Numbered from the stretch's first letter, positions 33,468 through 44,066 are shown. The stretch: DNA of 64,000 nt from Magnolia sinica (GCF_029962835.1 NC_080577.1:28068501-28132500), one strand, 5' to 3'. The notes: a model not told the origin generated them from the letters alone. Numbers and translations: made by a program.

Positions 33468-33905
33468 ATGAAATTAAGGGGGGCAAACTAGAAATTCAGA
33501 GGGGCAAACATGAAATTGAGCGGAGGAAACTATAAAATCAGTGGGGCAAACTAGAAAATCAGCGAGGCAAATTAGAAAATCAGCGGGGCAAACTAAAAAA
33601 TTGGCGGGGCAAACTAGAAAATTAGCGGGGCAAACTATGAAATCAGTAGGGCAAACTAGAAAATCAGCGGGGCAAACTAGAAAATCAGAGAGGCAAACAT
33701 GAAAATCAACGGGGCAAACTAGAAAATCAGCGGGGCAAACTATGAAATCAGCGAGGCAAACTAGAAAATCAGCGGGGCAAACTAGAAAATCAGCGGGGCA
33801 AACTACAAAATCAGCGAGGCAAACTAGGAAATCAGCAGGGCAAACATAAAATTGAGCAGGGCAAACATGAAATTCAACGGGGCAAACTAGACAATTAGCG
33901 GGGCG
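33468..33905 (+). repeat. 21-bp minisatellite, forward array 3b
   Basis: About 20 units, mostly of the form GCGGGGCAAACTAGAAAATCA. Confidence 0.85.
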
Positions 33906-34285
33906 AACTTAACAGATATTTTCATGGCTTGAGCCAATAAATCTAAACTTATCCAATGTTCAAATGGACCACACCAAATGAAATTTTTAATTGAACTTCT
34001 ATTGTAGATCATTTCTTAAGGGCTACAGAAGTTTTGGATCAAGCTTATAATTGTTTTTTCTATTAATCCATGTCTGTATGATCTTATGAATTGGTTTGAT
34101 AACAAACAAACATCACTCTTGGGCCCATTATGGTTTCAATAGTGGAAATCATTATGCAAATTGTTTCCTGTGGTGTGATCCACTCGATCTTTTGATATGC
34201 TTTAATTTGGGGCTAAACCGCTAAAATTAGATAGAAAAACGGATGGACGGCGTGGATATACTACATACATTCAATGTGATTTTCA
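33905..34285. repeat. GTGGGCCC-family block, inverted copy at 36,205-36,590
   Basis: CATGGCTTGAGCCAATAAAT, TCAAATGGACCACACCAAAT and GATCTTTTGATATGCTTTAA recur in reverse at 36,205-36,590, and a partial copy lies at 37,437-37,600. Confidence 0.65.
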
Positions 34286-34440
34286 TGTTTCCTCTGCTGA
34301 TTTCCTAGTTTGCCTCGCTGATTTTCTAGTTTGCCCCGCTGATTTTCTAATTTACCCTGCTGATTTCCTAGTTTGTCCCGTTGATTTTCTAGTTTGCCTC
34401 GCTGATTTTCTAGTTTCCCCTGCTCAATTTCATGATTCTC
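34285..34440 (-). repeat. 21-bp minisatellite, reversed array 2a
   Basis: About seven units of TTTGCC(C/T)CGCTGATTTTCTAG, ending at the exon-like segment. Confidence 0.8.
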
Positions 34441-34840
34441 TACTTCAGTCTATCTTCATTACTTCTTCTAGTGGATGCTGCCTATGTGTTGTTGTGGTGG
34501 GCCTTCCCTTAGAGGTGTTGTCGCTAAGGTTGGTTTAGGGTCTTGGATGTGAGATCATAGCAGCAGACTATGGTCTATTGTCAGAAGTTGGGAGGGCTGG
34601 ATGGGAAGGTGTGGCAGCTGGTTGGTTTGTATAAATGGAATATTGTATGTAAGGAGAGTGGTCGCTTCGACCCGTGGGATTTTAAGAAGGTCGAAGAGTG
34701 GAGGAGTCGGATTTGCCTCCGTGTTGTTGGTGAGTGAGGTGGTGTCTTCTTGGTAGTGTTTATGCCCATTGAGGGGCAACTTGGCACGTTTTAAGATCCA
34801 TGGGATTGCTGATACATATCCTTTTAAACGTAGACCTATG
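34441..34840 (+). pseudogene. Captured host-like segment with an exon-like block (34561-34729)
   Basis: About 400 bp unlike anything around it. On the plus strand, ATCATAG|CAGCAG looks like an acceptor and GTTG|GTGAGT a strong donor. The 169 bases between are open and read, in pieces, QKLGGLDGKVWQLVGLYKWN, then IVCKESGRFDPWDFKKVEEW, then RSRICLRVV. That is rich in W, K and E as in real protein. I do not recognise the family. It may be an exon carried by the transposon (Pack-MULE style). The minus strand is also open, so strand and coding status are inference. Confidence 0.4.
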
Positions 34841-34842
34841 TT

Positions 34843-34905
34843 TGCCTCGTTCAACTTCATGTTTGCCTCGCTCAATTTCATGTTTGCCCCGCTGAATTTC
34901 CAATT
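34843..34905 (-). repeat. 21-bp minisatellite, reversed array 2b
   Basis: Three units between the captured segment and the arm sequence TGACCGCGAACTGATTGAAA. Confidence 0.75.
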
Positions 34906-35269
34906 TGACCGCGAACTGATTGAAATTGACCATGAACTGAATGAAATGGATTTTCGACCATCAACCCGATGGAATCTTAGAAAATAACAAGGTTGGTTGG
35001 TTAAATTAGTTTCTCCTACCCCAAAATCATTTGTGGTACTTTAAGTATATCATTCTAGTTTAGGAGATATGCTTGTAAAATAAATAGACAAAGAAATGAA
35101 TTAAAAGATAGAAAAATATTTCTGGGAGAACTTTTTCTCCCTTACATTTTTCTCTAATACATAATTATATAAATATGTATATATAAGTATATAAAAATAT
35201 TTTTTTATCTTTTAATTCATTTCTTTGTCTATGTATTCAACAAGCATATCTCCTAAATTAGAATGATTT

Positions 35270-35393
35270 TTATTTTTTATTTTACACACCCCCACACACT
35301 CACACTAGTGGAATTTCACCACATATGGATACTCAAACGCTTGATCGAGTGTTGAAACTCTTAAGAGTCTACCACCCGAGCAAGAGTAAGGAT
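35270..35393 (-). mobile_element. tRNA-derived SINE, copy 3 (in FB2 mid-arm)
   Basis: Reverse-oriented copy flanked by AAATTAGAATGATTT and AAACTAGAATGATTT. This is the same arm position as copy 2 seen in the opposite arm orientation. Confidence 0.75.
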
Positions 35394-35436
35394 CTAAACT
35401 AGAATGATTTGCTTAACGTACCATATATGATTTTCA

Positions 35437-36080
35437 TGCAAATATGAAAATGAGTAGGGCAAACATGAAATTCAACGGGGCAAACACGAAAATGAGAGGG
35501 CAAGCATGAAAATTAGCGGGGCAAACATGAAAAAGAGCGGGCCAAACATGAAAATGAGCGAGGCAAGCATGAAAAAGAGCGGGGTAAACATGAAAAAGAG
35601 CGGGGTAAACTAGAAAATCAGTGGGGGAAATATGAAAAGCAGCGGGGTAAACTAGAAAAACAGTGGGGCAAACTGAAATATGAGCGGGGCAAACTAGAAA
35701 ATCAGCGGAGGAAACATGAAAATCAGCGGGGGAAACATGAAAAGCAGCGGGGCAAACTAGAAAATCAGCGGGGGAAACATGAAAAGCAGCGGGGCAAACT
35801 AGAAAATCAGAAGAGGAAACATGAAAAGCAGCAGGGCAAATTGAAATATGAGTGGGGCAAACTAGAAAAACAGCAGGGCAAACTAGAAAATCAGCGGGGG
35901 AATCATAAAAAGCAGCGGGGCAAACTAGAAAAACAGCGGGGCAAACTGAAATATGAGCGGGGCAAACTAGAAAATCAGCAGGAGAAATATGAAAATTAGC
36001 AGGGAAAACATGAACAGCAGCGGGGCAAACTAGAAAATCGGGGGGACAAAAAAAAAAAAGAGGCAAACTAGAAAAGCTTT
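35437..36080 (+). repeat. 21-bp minisatellite, forward array 4
   Basis: About 30 units, with variants GCGGGGGAAACATGAAAAGCA and GCGGGGCAAACTGAAATATGA. It gives a long spurious open frame on the minus strand because 21 is a multiple of 3. Confidence 0.85.
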
Positions 36081-36589
36081 CAATGAGAATGGTTAAACTC
36101 ATGATTTGTAGGCAATTTACTTAGCCCAAATAAGCAATAAAGGAGGAAACATACAGAAGCTGGGGAATTCACATGAAACAAGGGGCAAATCGAAAATCAG
36201 CGTCCCTTTTTCTATATTTAGAATGGTTTATAACCGTCCATCCATTTTTTCATCTAATTTTAGCGGTTTAGCCCCAAATTGAAGCATATCAAAAGATCAA
36301 GTGGATCATACCACGGAAACGTGGGGATAATGATTGTCCACCATTGAAATACCATAGTGGGCCCAATAATGATATTTGTTTGTTATCAAACCTATTTATT
36401 TCATTTCATAAGATCATACAGACATGGATTAATAGAAAACACAATTATAAGCTTGATCCAAAACTTCTGTGGCCCCTAAGAAATGATCAACATTAGAAGT
36501 TCAATTCAAAATTTCATTTGGTGTGGTCCGTTTCAACATTGGATACGTTTAGATTTATTGGCTCAAGCCATGAAATTATCTATTAAGTT

Positions 36590-37415
36590 TGCCCTGTTCT
36601 TGTTCCATTTCTAGTTTGCCTCGCCGATTTTCTAGTTTGCCACGATTTTTTAATTTCCGCGATTTTAACATAATAAATATTTAAATTTCCTTCGATTTCT
36701 AGTTTGCCCTGCTCATTTCATGTTTGCCCTCTTGATTTCCTAGTTTGCTCAATTTCTAGTTTTTTCCGCTCAATTTCATGTTTGCCTCGATTAATTACTT
36801 GCCCTCTTGATTTTCTAGTTTGCCCTGATTTTCTAGTTTCCCTGCTCGATTTCATGTTTCCCCCATATTTTAGTTTGCCCCATTGCTTTTCATGTTTCCT
36901 CTGCTGATTTTCCACTGTTTGCTTTGCCGATTTTCTAGTTTGCCGCTTATATGAATTAGTCAAGCATTCTAGTTTGCCCATTGTTTTGTTTTGTCCCACT
37001 AATTTTCTAGTTTGCCCCGCTGCTTTTCATGTTTCTCCTGTTAATTTTCATGTTTCCCCCGCTGATTTTCTAGTTTGCTCTGCTCATATTTCAGTTTGCC
37101 CTACTGTTTTTCTAGTTTGCCCCGCTGCTTTTCATGTTTTCCCCGTTGATTTTCTAGTTTGCCCCGCTGCTTTTCATGTTTCTCTCGCTGATTTTCATGT
37201 TTCCCCCGCTGATTTTCTAGTTTGCCCCGCTACTTTTCATGTTTTCCCCGCTGTTTTTCTAGTTTGCCCCGCTGCTTTTCATGTTTCCCTCGCTGATTTT
37301 CTAGTTTGCCTCGCTGCTTTTCAAGTTTCCCCCGCTGATTTTCGTATTTCCCCCGCTGATTTTCTAGTTTGCACCGTTGCTTTTCATGTTTCCCCCGCTG
37401 ATTTCTTAGTTTGTG
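36590..37415 (-). repeat. 21-bp minisatellite, reversed array 3
   Basis: Degenerate to about 36,960, then about 21 regular units of TTTGCCCCGCTGCTTTTCATG / TTTCCCCCGCTGATTTTCTAG type up to about 37,415. Confidence 0.85.
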
Positions 37416-37638
37416 GTATGAGACAAAAAATGAGGTATATCCATTCGTTTTTCCATCTAATTTTAGTGGTTTAGCCCCAAATTGAAGCATATCAAAAGAT
37501 CAAGTGGATCATATCACGGAAAACAGTGGGCATAATGATTTCCACCATTGAAACCATAGTGGGCCCAACAATGGGCATAATGATTTCCACCATTTACATG
37601 CTTGCCCCGCAAATTTTAATGCTTGCCCCGCTAGTTTA

Positions 37639-37780
37639 GGATTCTTACTCTTACTCGGGTGGTAGACTCTTAGGAGTTTCAACACTCGGTCAAGCGTTCG
37701 AGTATCCATACGTGGTGAAATTTCACTAGTGTGAGTGCATGGGGGTGTGTGTGCACGTGTAAAAAAAAAGAAAAAAAAAA
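37639..37780 (+). mobile_element. tRNA-derived SINE, copy 4 (in FB2 right arm)
   Basis: CTCGGGTGGTAGACTC and AAGCGTTCGAGTATCC (box B-like) are present, with a GTGTGT tail and poly-A. The right flank CATTCTAATTTAAGAG is the same arm site as copy 2; the left flank is altered. Confidence 0.75.
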
Positions 37781-37944
37781 CATTCTAATTTAAGAGATAT
37801 ACATGCTTAATAAATAGACAACGAAATGAATTAAAAGATAGAAAAATATTTTTATATACTTATATATACATATTTACATAATTATGTATTAGAGAAAAAT
37901 GTAGGGGAGAAAAAATTCTCTCTGTTAATTTTTTTTTTTTAAAA

Positions 37945-37985
37945 ACCAGACAGCCACGGCACTGCCACCAAACCGCGTGTGTGCC
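37945..37985. repeat. Degraded GC hairpin in FB2 right arm
   Basis: ACCAGACAGCCACGGCACTG is the counterpart of the hairpins in the other arms but has lost one side. Confidence 0.5.
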
Positions 37986-38887
37986 TTCTTTTTTTTTTTT
38001 TTTTTTTGCTAGGTTGCTTTCGTGGGTCCCATCATAATGTCTGTGTTATATCCAAACCGTCCATCTATTTGGTGAGCTCATATTAAGGCTTGAGAAAAAA
38101 AATAAGATAGATATAACTATCAAGTGGACCACACTGTAAAAGTCAGTGGGGAATTGAACGTCTACCATGAAACCCTTTCAAGGGTTAATGAAGGGTTAAT
38201 GAAGTTTTGGATCATTATGAAATTTATTTTTCCTCTTCATCCAGGCCTTTGTGACCCTATGAATGAACTTAGACGGGGAGGATTTCTCACAAACATCACA
38301 GTGGGCCCCAACTTAGATGGGGGAGGATTTCTAATGGTTGACGCTTATTTAACATTGTTTCCTGTAACGTGGTACACATAAGGTTTGGATATACCTCATT
38401 TTTTGTCTCATGCCATAAAATGATCCGGAAAAATATATGGACAGCATGGATGAAAAGCATAAATCATGGTGGGGCCCACAGACCACGACGATCCGCCATT
38501 GGCGGTTGCAGGCGGAGTAGCCGATCCGTTTCTGTGAAAAGGAGGGGTTTTTTCGTCCTGGAATTTGTCGTCCGTACGAGGAGGTCTAAGTGAGTATGTT
38601 ACGTTTGTATTGTTTCAAGAATATCAAATGGATAAAAGGTGGTGTCAACAGTCGTAAATTTCTCTATCAATAAGTCCACTTGCAAATGTACTCCTCTCCG
38701 TGTAAGTTTTCTACACCCTATTATAGCTAATAAGCTTGTACGTCTACCAAAAATAATCAAGTTCTGGCCCACCTGATGATCAGATCGGCCTAATTTTTTT
38801 AGAATTGCATCTTCGCAGTAGGGATAGCCGGACGGGGTATCTGACACGTGTCTCGTTTTCCGTGGATCAGTCCGATTGATTGCGTGA

Positions 38888-39183
38888 TAAGTGAACTCTG
38901 TGGGGCCCAACGTGATGTGTCTTATCCACGCCGTCCATATGTTTCTCTATCTCATTTTAGAGCATGATACGAAAATTGAAGCATATCCAAAGCTCAAGTG
39001 AACCACACCACAGAAAGGTTTCAACGGTGGACATCATTATCCCCACTTTTTTCTGTGGTGTGGTGCTCTTGAGCTTTGGATACACTTCAATTTTGGGTTA
39101 TACCTTAAAATGAGTTGATAAAACGGATGAACAGAGTGGATAAGACACATACATAACAGCGGATCCCACAGAGTTTACTCAGT
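38888..39183. mobile_element. Foldback MITE of the GTGGGCCC family, well preserved
   Basis: The whole ~295 bp folds into one hairpin. GTGAACTCTGTGGGGCCCAA at left opposes GGATCCCACAGAGTTTACTC at right. Inner arms AATTGAAGCATATCCAAAGC and GCTTTGGATACACTTCAATT also pair. Confidence 0.7.
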
Positions 39184-39838
39184 GTGCTATAGGGTACTGA
39201 GTTAGTACGCACTCCGCGTCCCACAGATAAGAACAGCCTAGAAAGCTCATGCCTCAGGCAGGAACGAACACACGGCCTCCTATAGGCTCATCTCAAAGCA
39301 GGATGGGCTACAGACGGCCCGGCTCGAAAATCGATTGGGCCACAGATGGCCGAGTCCAAACCTGGGTTGGGGTCATTAATCAGAGCAGGCTGCCTGTGAT
39401 GTACGGATGACAGTCGAACAGTCCCACCATGAAGTTGTGATGCCCCTTCCCCTCAACCAGGTATATCCATAGGTAAGGGCACCATCGGAGAAAATGTGGA
39501 ATGGAGCTCAAAATGGTTGGACCACCTAATTACTGTATCTGTATCATCCTCATTTTTGGGGTTTCCTTATCTTCCTGGTGGGTGGCGGGGGGTCCATGAG
39601 CCATTCAGACCTTTTGTATGGTCGGTTGTCCTTTGCAGTGTGGCCCACCGGATGATTGGATCAGTTTGAGGCATCCCACCTAATAATTAGATCTGCCTGA
39701 TGGACAGGTTGGTTGGCATACACACGTGATGGTGGGCCCCAAACAGCTCAACTCACGAAATTGTATCAAGTCAAGATTCGTCGTCTTAGGATTCCATGGT
39801 TTTAGAAATTAGGAGCCCGAGCCTGGAACGCACCTCCA
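39184..39838. other. Intergenic, isolated GTGGGCCC fragments
   Basis: GTGGCCCACCGGATGATTGG and TGATGGTGGGCCCCAAACAG occur singly. No gene or complete element is seen. Confidence 0.35.
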
Positions 39839-40709
39839 CAGAGCTGTTTGGATGACACCTAAAAAAAAAAAATGTTCATTTCATATTATTTAATGGTAAT
39901 TATGTATTAGAGAAGTTATTTTATATAAGTTGGTGGTTATGTTTTTAATCCCTACAAAAACAATGATCTATAATAAATAATAATTATTTAAATAATATGA
40001 GATGAACTGTTTTTATTCTCGTTTAAAATGGCAAGTGTGTATCTTCCATAAAATCCTCATCCATGTTCTCCATGCATCTAAGACAGACAGGCATGCAATG
40101 TCCCTATAGAAGGGGATTGTGGTGGGGCATCAATATTTCCATTACACTTGAATTAAAAAAATAATAATAATTTTTTTTTTGAAAAAAAACTCTTCTCATT
40201 TTAGTAGTTAACAGTAATTATGTATTAGAATTTAGAAATTTTTCTGTATGGATCAAAAGAGGTAAGAGTTCCCACTCCATAGATGTGCAGCCCATGGATG
40301 GCTTTATCCATTCCTGGAATATTCAACTCTTAACTTCACGTTGTTTTGGCATACAAATACAAACCACATGCAATGGATGAACTAAAAATTTGATGGCTAG
40401 GATCTTCTAGTTCTGCAAAATTTAGTTGAATGGTCCATCTGTGATAGGGGCAGTCAGATCAATGGTTTGGATAGATCACACATGGCCCAAATCTACAAAC
40501 TAAGTTCCGAATAGAACTGCCGTGTTCGTTTCCAATACGGCTTCGGATTAAAATACATATTTTATAACGGATTATTTACAATTTTACATATACCATATGA
40601 TCTCTAGTATATAATTATTCATTAGAGAACTCAAAGAAGATGAAATCTTTCTTCTTCTTATTCTTCTTATTCTTTTTATTCTTTTTAAAGTGGCATCCAA
40701 ACAGGGCCT
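39839..40709. mobile_element. MITE candidate with GGCCTGTTTGGATG-type ends
   Basis: The left end GAGCTGTTTGGATGACACCT and the reverse complement of the right end, GGCCCTGTTTGGATGCCACT, are inverted. A second inner hairpin (GTTCATTTCATATTATTTAA / TTAAATAATATGAGATGAAC) spans about 39,873-40,005. Target duplication is not clear. Confidence 0.45.
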
Positions 40710-41522
40710 AAACATTTTTATATTCCTTTCAACAAAAAAAAAATAATCAATAGATACTACTTAGCAGCTAAGTTTGGTTTTATCCGGCTGGATGATCCAA
40801 ATGTCTCAATTGCCCTCAAGTGGATGGCTAAAATGAAAAATAGCAATCAAAAGTCCCAACGAAATTAGCGTGATCCCACCAATCAGATTACAGCTGTACC
40901 GTTAAAAATAAGGTCTACAATCAGAATAGCATGATAGATTCCACGTGTACAGCTCACCCGCATGCATGACCATTACGGAGCATGAGGACATCTGCTAGTC
41001 AAGTACATCACCCTCTCGCTCGCTGACTGCACTCTATACAGGTGAGCCACCTCAGTTCTGCCATCCTAAACGCTAATCTATTGGATCTTGGACCTTGAAT
41101 ACCTCAAGATTGGACAGCCCGATCACCTTCCTCCCCAATGACGGACCCACCATGGATGTAGCCTGATTTACAGACAGTTCGATATCCCAAAAGCACGCTA
41201 GAAGTCTTCCACCGTCATTTTTTAATCTCGATTGTTATTCTTTCAAAATCGCGTAATCCAATAAAGATGCTCGTAGAGGATCATGGTTCAGCAATCCAAG
41301 CCCTTGGTCTGCTATATATCCAGCCACGGATGCACCGTATGGCCCCAAAATCTCTCACAGTGAATAACTTTTGTCACGGTTGAAAGTGGACCGTGTGGGC
41401 CACGTTGAATGCTTAGGACCATACAGTTAGTAGGTTGAGAATCTAATAATGGCAGAGTCATACAAACTTGGACGGAAAATGAGAACTTGTCCCTTTCCCC
41501 TTTACACAAGGGACATGTAAGA
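40710..41522. other. Intergenic, no recognisable feature
   Basis: Mixed-composition sequence with short ORFs only. Confidence 0.35.
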
Positions 41523-41880
41523 TCATCATCCTCATCCTCTAAGCCTTAATACGATTTCATGGCATCTTGGCCAGCCTGATCGCCCTCCCTCGTCTCCACG
41601 CCATGCTCCCTTAAGAAAGGGCTTTTGCCTAAACGTAGTTGAGGACTCGAAATTGGATATCAGTCAGGTCGTGGGAGGGTAGAAGACAAGGAACTTGGCT
41701 ACATGAATCCTGCTCAGCCAATCTACCCTATGAAGGGCTAGAACCTCATAAGACTAGATCATCCAGTAATTTTCTTACTACCACCACATCCTCTTTGTAT
41801 CTCTTGCCCTTTCGGGTCTTTCCTTTACCCTTTTAGAGGCTTCTACTAGTACCAGCTCAGTCCTAACGAGAGCCATAATT
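41523..41880 (-). mobile_element. RTE-type LINE 3' fragment
   Basis: ATCATCATCCTCATCCTCTAAGCC resembles the RTE tail in reverse, and ACTACCACCACATCCTC, CTTGCCCTTTCGGGTC and CTTTTAGAGGCTTCTACTAG follow as in RTE 3' regions. Diverged. Confidence 0.4.
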
Positions 41881-43140
41881 GGTCATTGGAAAGATACGAT
41901 GAATATTCAGATCATTTCTGGTCATTTGTGCACGAAGCTATCTGCGCATAGTGCTTTGTGACCCTTCAGGAGCCCTAAACCCTTCATCCAGCCACATTTG
42001 GTGCTGTAGCAACCATGGACAAACCACCACTGATCTGAACCCCACATCAAAAAGTTTGGTGTACAAGTTGAAGATGAGAGAACAGGAAAAACCGTAGACT
42101 TTCAAAATTGCCCCTCTGATTACAAATTCTGGCAGAGATTAGTCCACCCGTCCTTCAGAATTCCTTTCGAATCACACCTGTACATCCGATGATGAAAAAA
42201 GCAGTGCAGATTCCTTTCCCTTGTCATCTCATTTCTATGAATTTCAAAGTCCATAGATGTTTTATAACCGGTCGTGCTGCAAGTTCTAATAGGGGTGTAT
42301 TAAACCACCCCCACCCCCCCAAAAAAAAAAAAAAACCAAATGCTCATGAGAGATTACTCTGTAAAACTCCAGATGGGAAAAAAAATGCCCGACAACAATT
42401 AGTAAAGGTTCTGGAAAGACAGAAATAAAGAGGGAGAAAAGAATAAGCGAACATTTCTGCAAAGTTTGACAAGATTTGTATTGGTTTGAATACATATATA
42501 GGAACGTTGCACTAACTTCAGTGAGATGCTGAAGTAATTCCAGTCTCTCTCTCTCTCTCTTTCTTTTTTCTTTTTTTTTTCTTTTTTTTTTGTCTTGCAC
42601 AATTTTTTTGGCTAAAGACTCACTGCTTTCCAGTTGGGGAACAGCTGATGCAACGCCCAACATCACCAGTAGTTGAAAAAAATTAAAGAAAATAAAAGAA
42701 GCTATCATGACAATGGATGAATCCATAATCAACTCAGCAACATTATGCTAATGGGGCACCCATATCAGAAGGCCCAGCCTATCTTTGGCACAGTGACGCC
42801 AGATATCACCAAAATTTAGACACCGTTTCTCAGAAAACAAGAGACATGCTGCTATTAAAGAACAAAAAATGAACCACATCTGATTGAAATGCGTTCTCCT
42901 ATCCCCAATAAAATCCAATTAACAGAATAAGATGTAACTGTGTAGCCAAACCAGCAGATAAGACAAACATACCACCCCAGGCTGGAAAAGCATGAGCCTG
43001 TAAAAAGTTAAATGACAAATACACCTGCCTGTACTTCCACAAATTGCCATCGAGGACAAGAGAAAGAAGAGAGAGAAAGCAACCAAACATGGAGCTGATT
43101 TTCATAAAGGGAAAAAAATTGGCTAATATTCTCGGACTAC
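41881..43140. other. Region downstream of PP2A B'' gene, no supported gene
   Basis: Poly-A/T tracts and a CT run (42,540-42,600) give low-complexity ORFs only. Part may be 3' UTR of the PP2A gene. Confidence 0.35.
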
Positions 43141-43925
43141 ATTACCTGGTTCGAGCGGATGATTTAGCACAGGTCAGCCTACTTCCTGAGGGACATCCAC
43201 CATTTTTTTGAAGATGAATTTTCACTTCGGAAACCCAGAACGCTGCTTAAATTCATTTGCACAAAAAAGGCCAGGAGCTTGCATCTCTGTAAAAATAGAC
43301 CACCCCAGCTGGATTTTGCATGCAAAGCTCGAGATCTTGTTGTGAATGAGGTTCCCTGTTGCTTCAAAGTCTGTCCATTAAGTGTTTAGCCACGTTGAAT
43401 GCCGCTGCTTTCAATGCCTAGCCTTGAGTAAGCATCCAAAGCTTTCTTCTACGCACCTGAAAGCAAAACCCCATTAAATGAAAAACAGAAATGAAGGAGA
43501 ATCCAATATGCAATTCATTTGGATAAGACAGAAAAAAGGGTACATTACCCAACCCATGAAATGGAATTATAATTTTTTTTGTTGGAAAAGGAATTATAAT
43601 TTGGAATCAGCTAAGAGTTCTTTCTTTTTCCATGGGTAATGGACTCACTTCGTAGAAGAAAACAGCTGATATTTTCTTCCCTTTCGATGTGAAATCTGAG
43701 ATGCAACTTAAATGTCATAAATTGTATGTGTGTGTGTGTGTGTATTCCCATTTCCCTTCATTACTCGAGTGATTCTTAAAAAATGGTGATGTGAAAACCA
43801 ACACTCTTAAAACTTAAGGATCTGCATAAATAGTCCCAAATGCAACAACAGAGCACGACAATAAAGCACTGGCCAGCAAAGCCCGAGACAAAATAACAGG
43901 AGCCAAAAGTTTACCCGGATTGGAA
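43141..43925 (-). other. Probable 3' UTR region of PP2A B'' gene, possibly spliced
   Basis: Just after the stop codon the sequence CCGG|GTAAAC resembles a donor (about 43,914), and TTTGCTTTCAG| near 43,458 a good acceptor. A further donor-like CCAG|GTAATG lies near 43,149. These would be 3' UTR introns. Inferred from splice motifs only. A (GT)n run is at 43,724-43,743. Confidence 0.3.
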
Positions 43926-44066
43926 TCAGAAGGGAGCCTCAAGCGATTCATCCCAAACTTCTGCACTTCCATTGGAAGCATCTTCACCATCTTCTTCCAT
44001 CGAAAGTCTAATATATTCTCTGTGAGCAAATCGGTCCCACTCTGTCAAAGTAGGATCTTCCCTCTC
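43926..44066 (-). CDS. PP2A B'' last coding exon
   Basis: Acceptor TCCAATCAG; 46 codons plus TGA, from [10 protein letters not shown] to SLEAPF. The acidic tail ([15 protein letters not shown]) matches the family. Confidence 0.87.
   Translation of the reverse strand, partial: EREDPTLTEWDRFAHREYIRLSMEEDGEDASNGSAEVWDESLEAPF

Larger units (their letters stand above)
31819..38664. mobile_element. Large foldback transposon FB2 (6,846 bp), Mutator-like, non-autonomous
   Basis: Ends are GAGAAATTTACGACTGT and its exact reverse complement, flanked by a perfect 10-bp duplication TATCAATAAG (31809-31818 and 38665-38674). The left arm is the B-type of FB1's right arm and the right arm is the A-type of FB1's left arm, so FB2 is the same family in opposite orientation. 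Inside are two successive palindromic units (about 31,819-35,120 and 35,120-38,664), four main 21-bp arrays, a nested MITE, two SINE copies and an exon-like segment. No transposase was found. Confidence 0.75.

Noticed and set aside
35434..36102. 222-codon open frame on the minus strand as a gene
   Set aside because: It is entirely 21-bp minisatellite; the heptad repeat and lack of stops follow from the unit length.
26432..37415. 21-bp units as E2F-type binding sites (TTTGCCCCGC)
   Set aside because: The word differs from the TTTSSCGC consensus and occurs only as part of a tandem repeat; no supporting context.
36974..37474. 166-codon open frame on the plus strand as a gene
   Set aside because: Same minisatellite artefact in the reversed array.
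26432..38664. CRISPR-like arrays
   Set aside because: Units are head-to-tail without unique spacers and the context is a plant nuclear genome.
42286..42732. 148-codon minus ORF as a membrane protein gene
   Set aside because: Driven by poly-K, poly-F and CT/GGGGG low complexity; no domain and no splice support.
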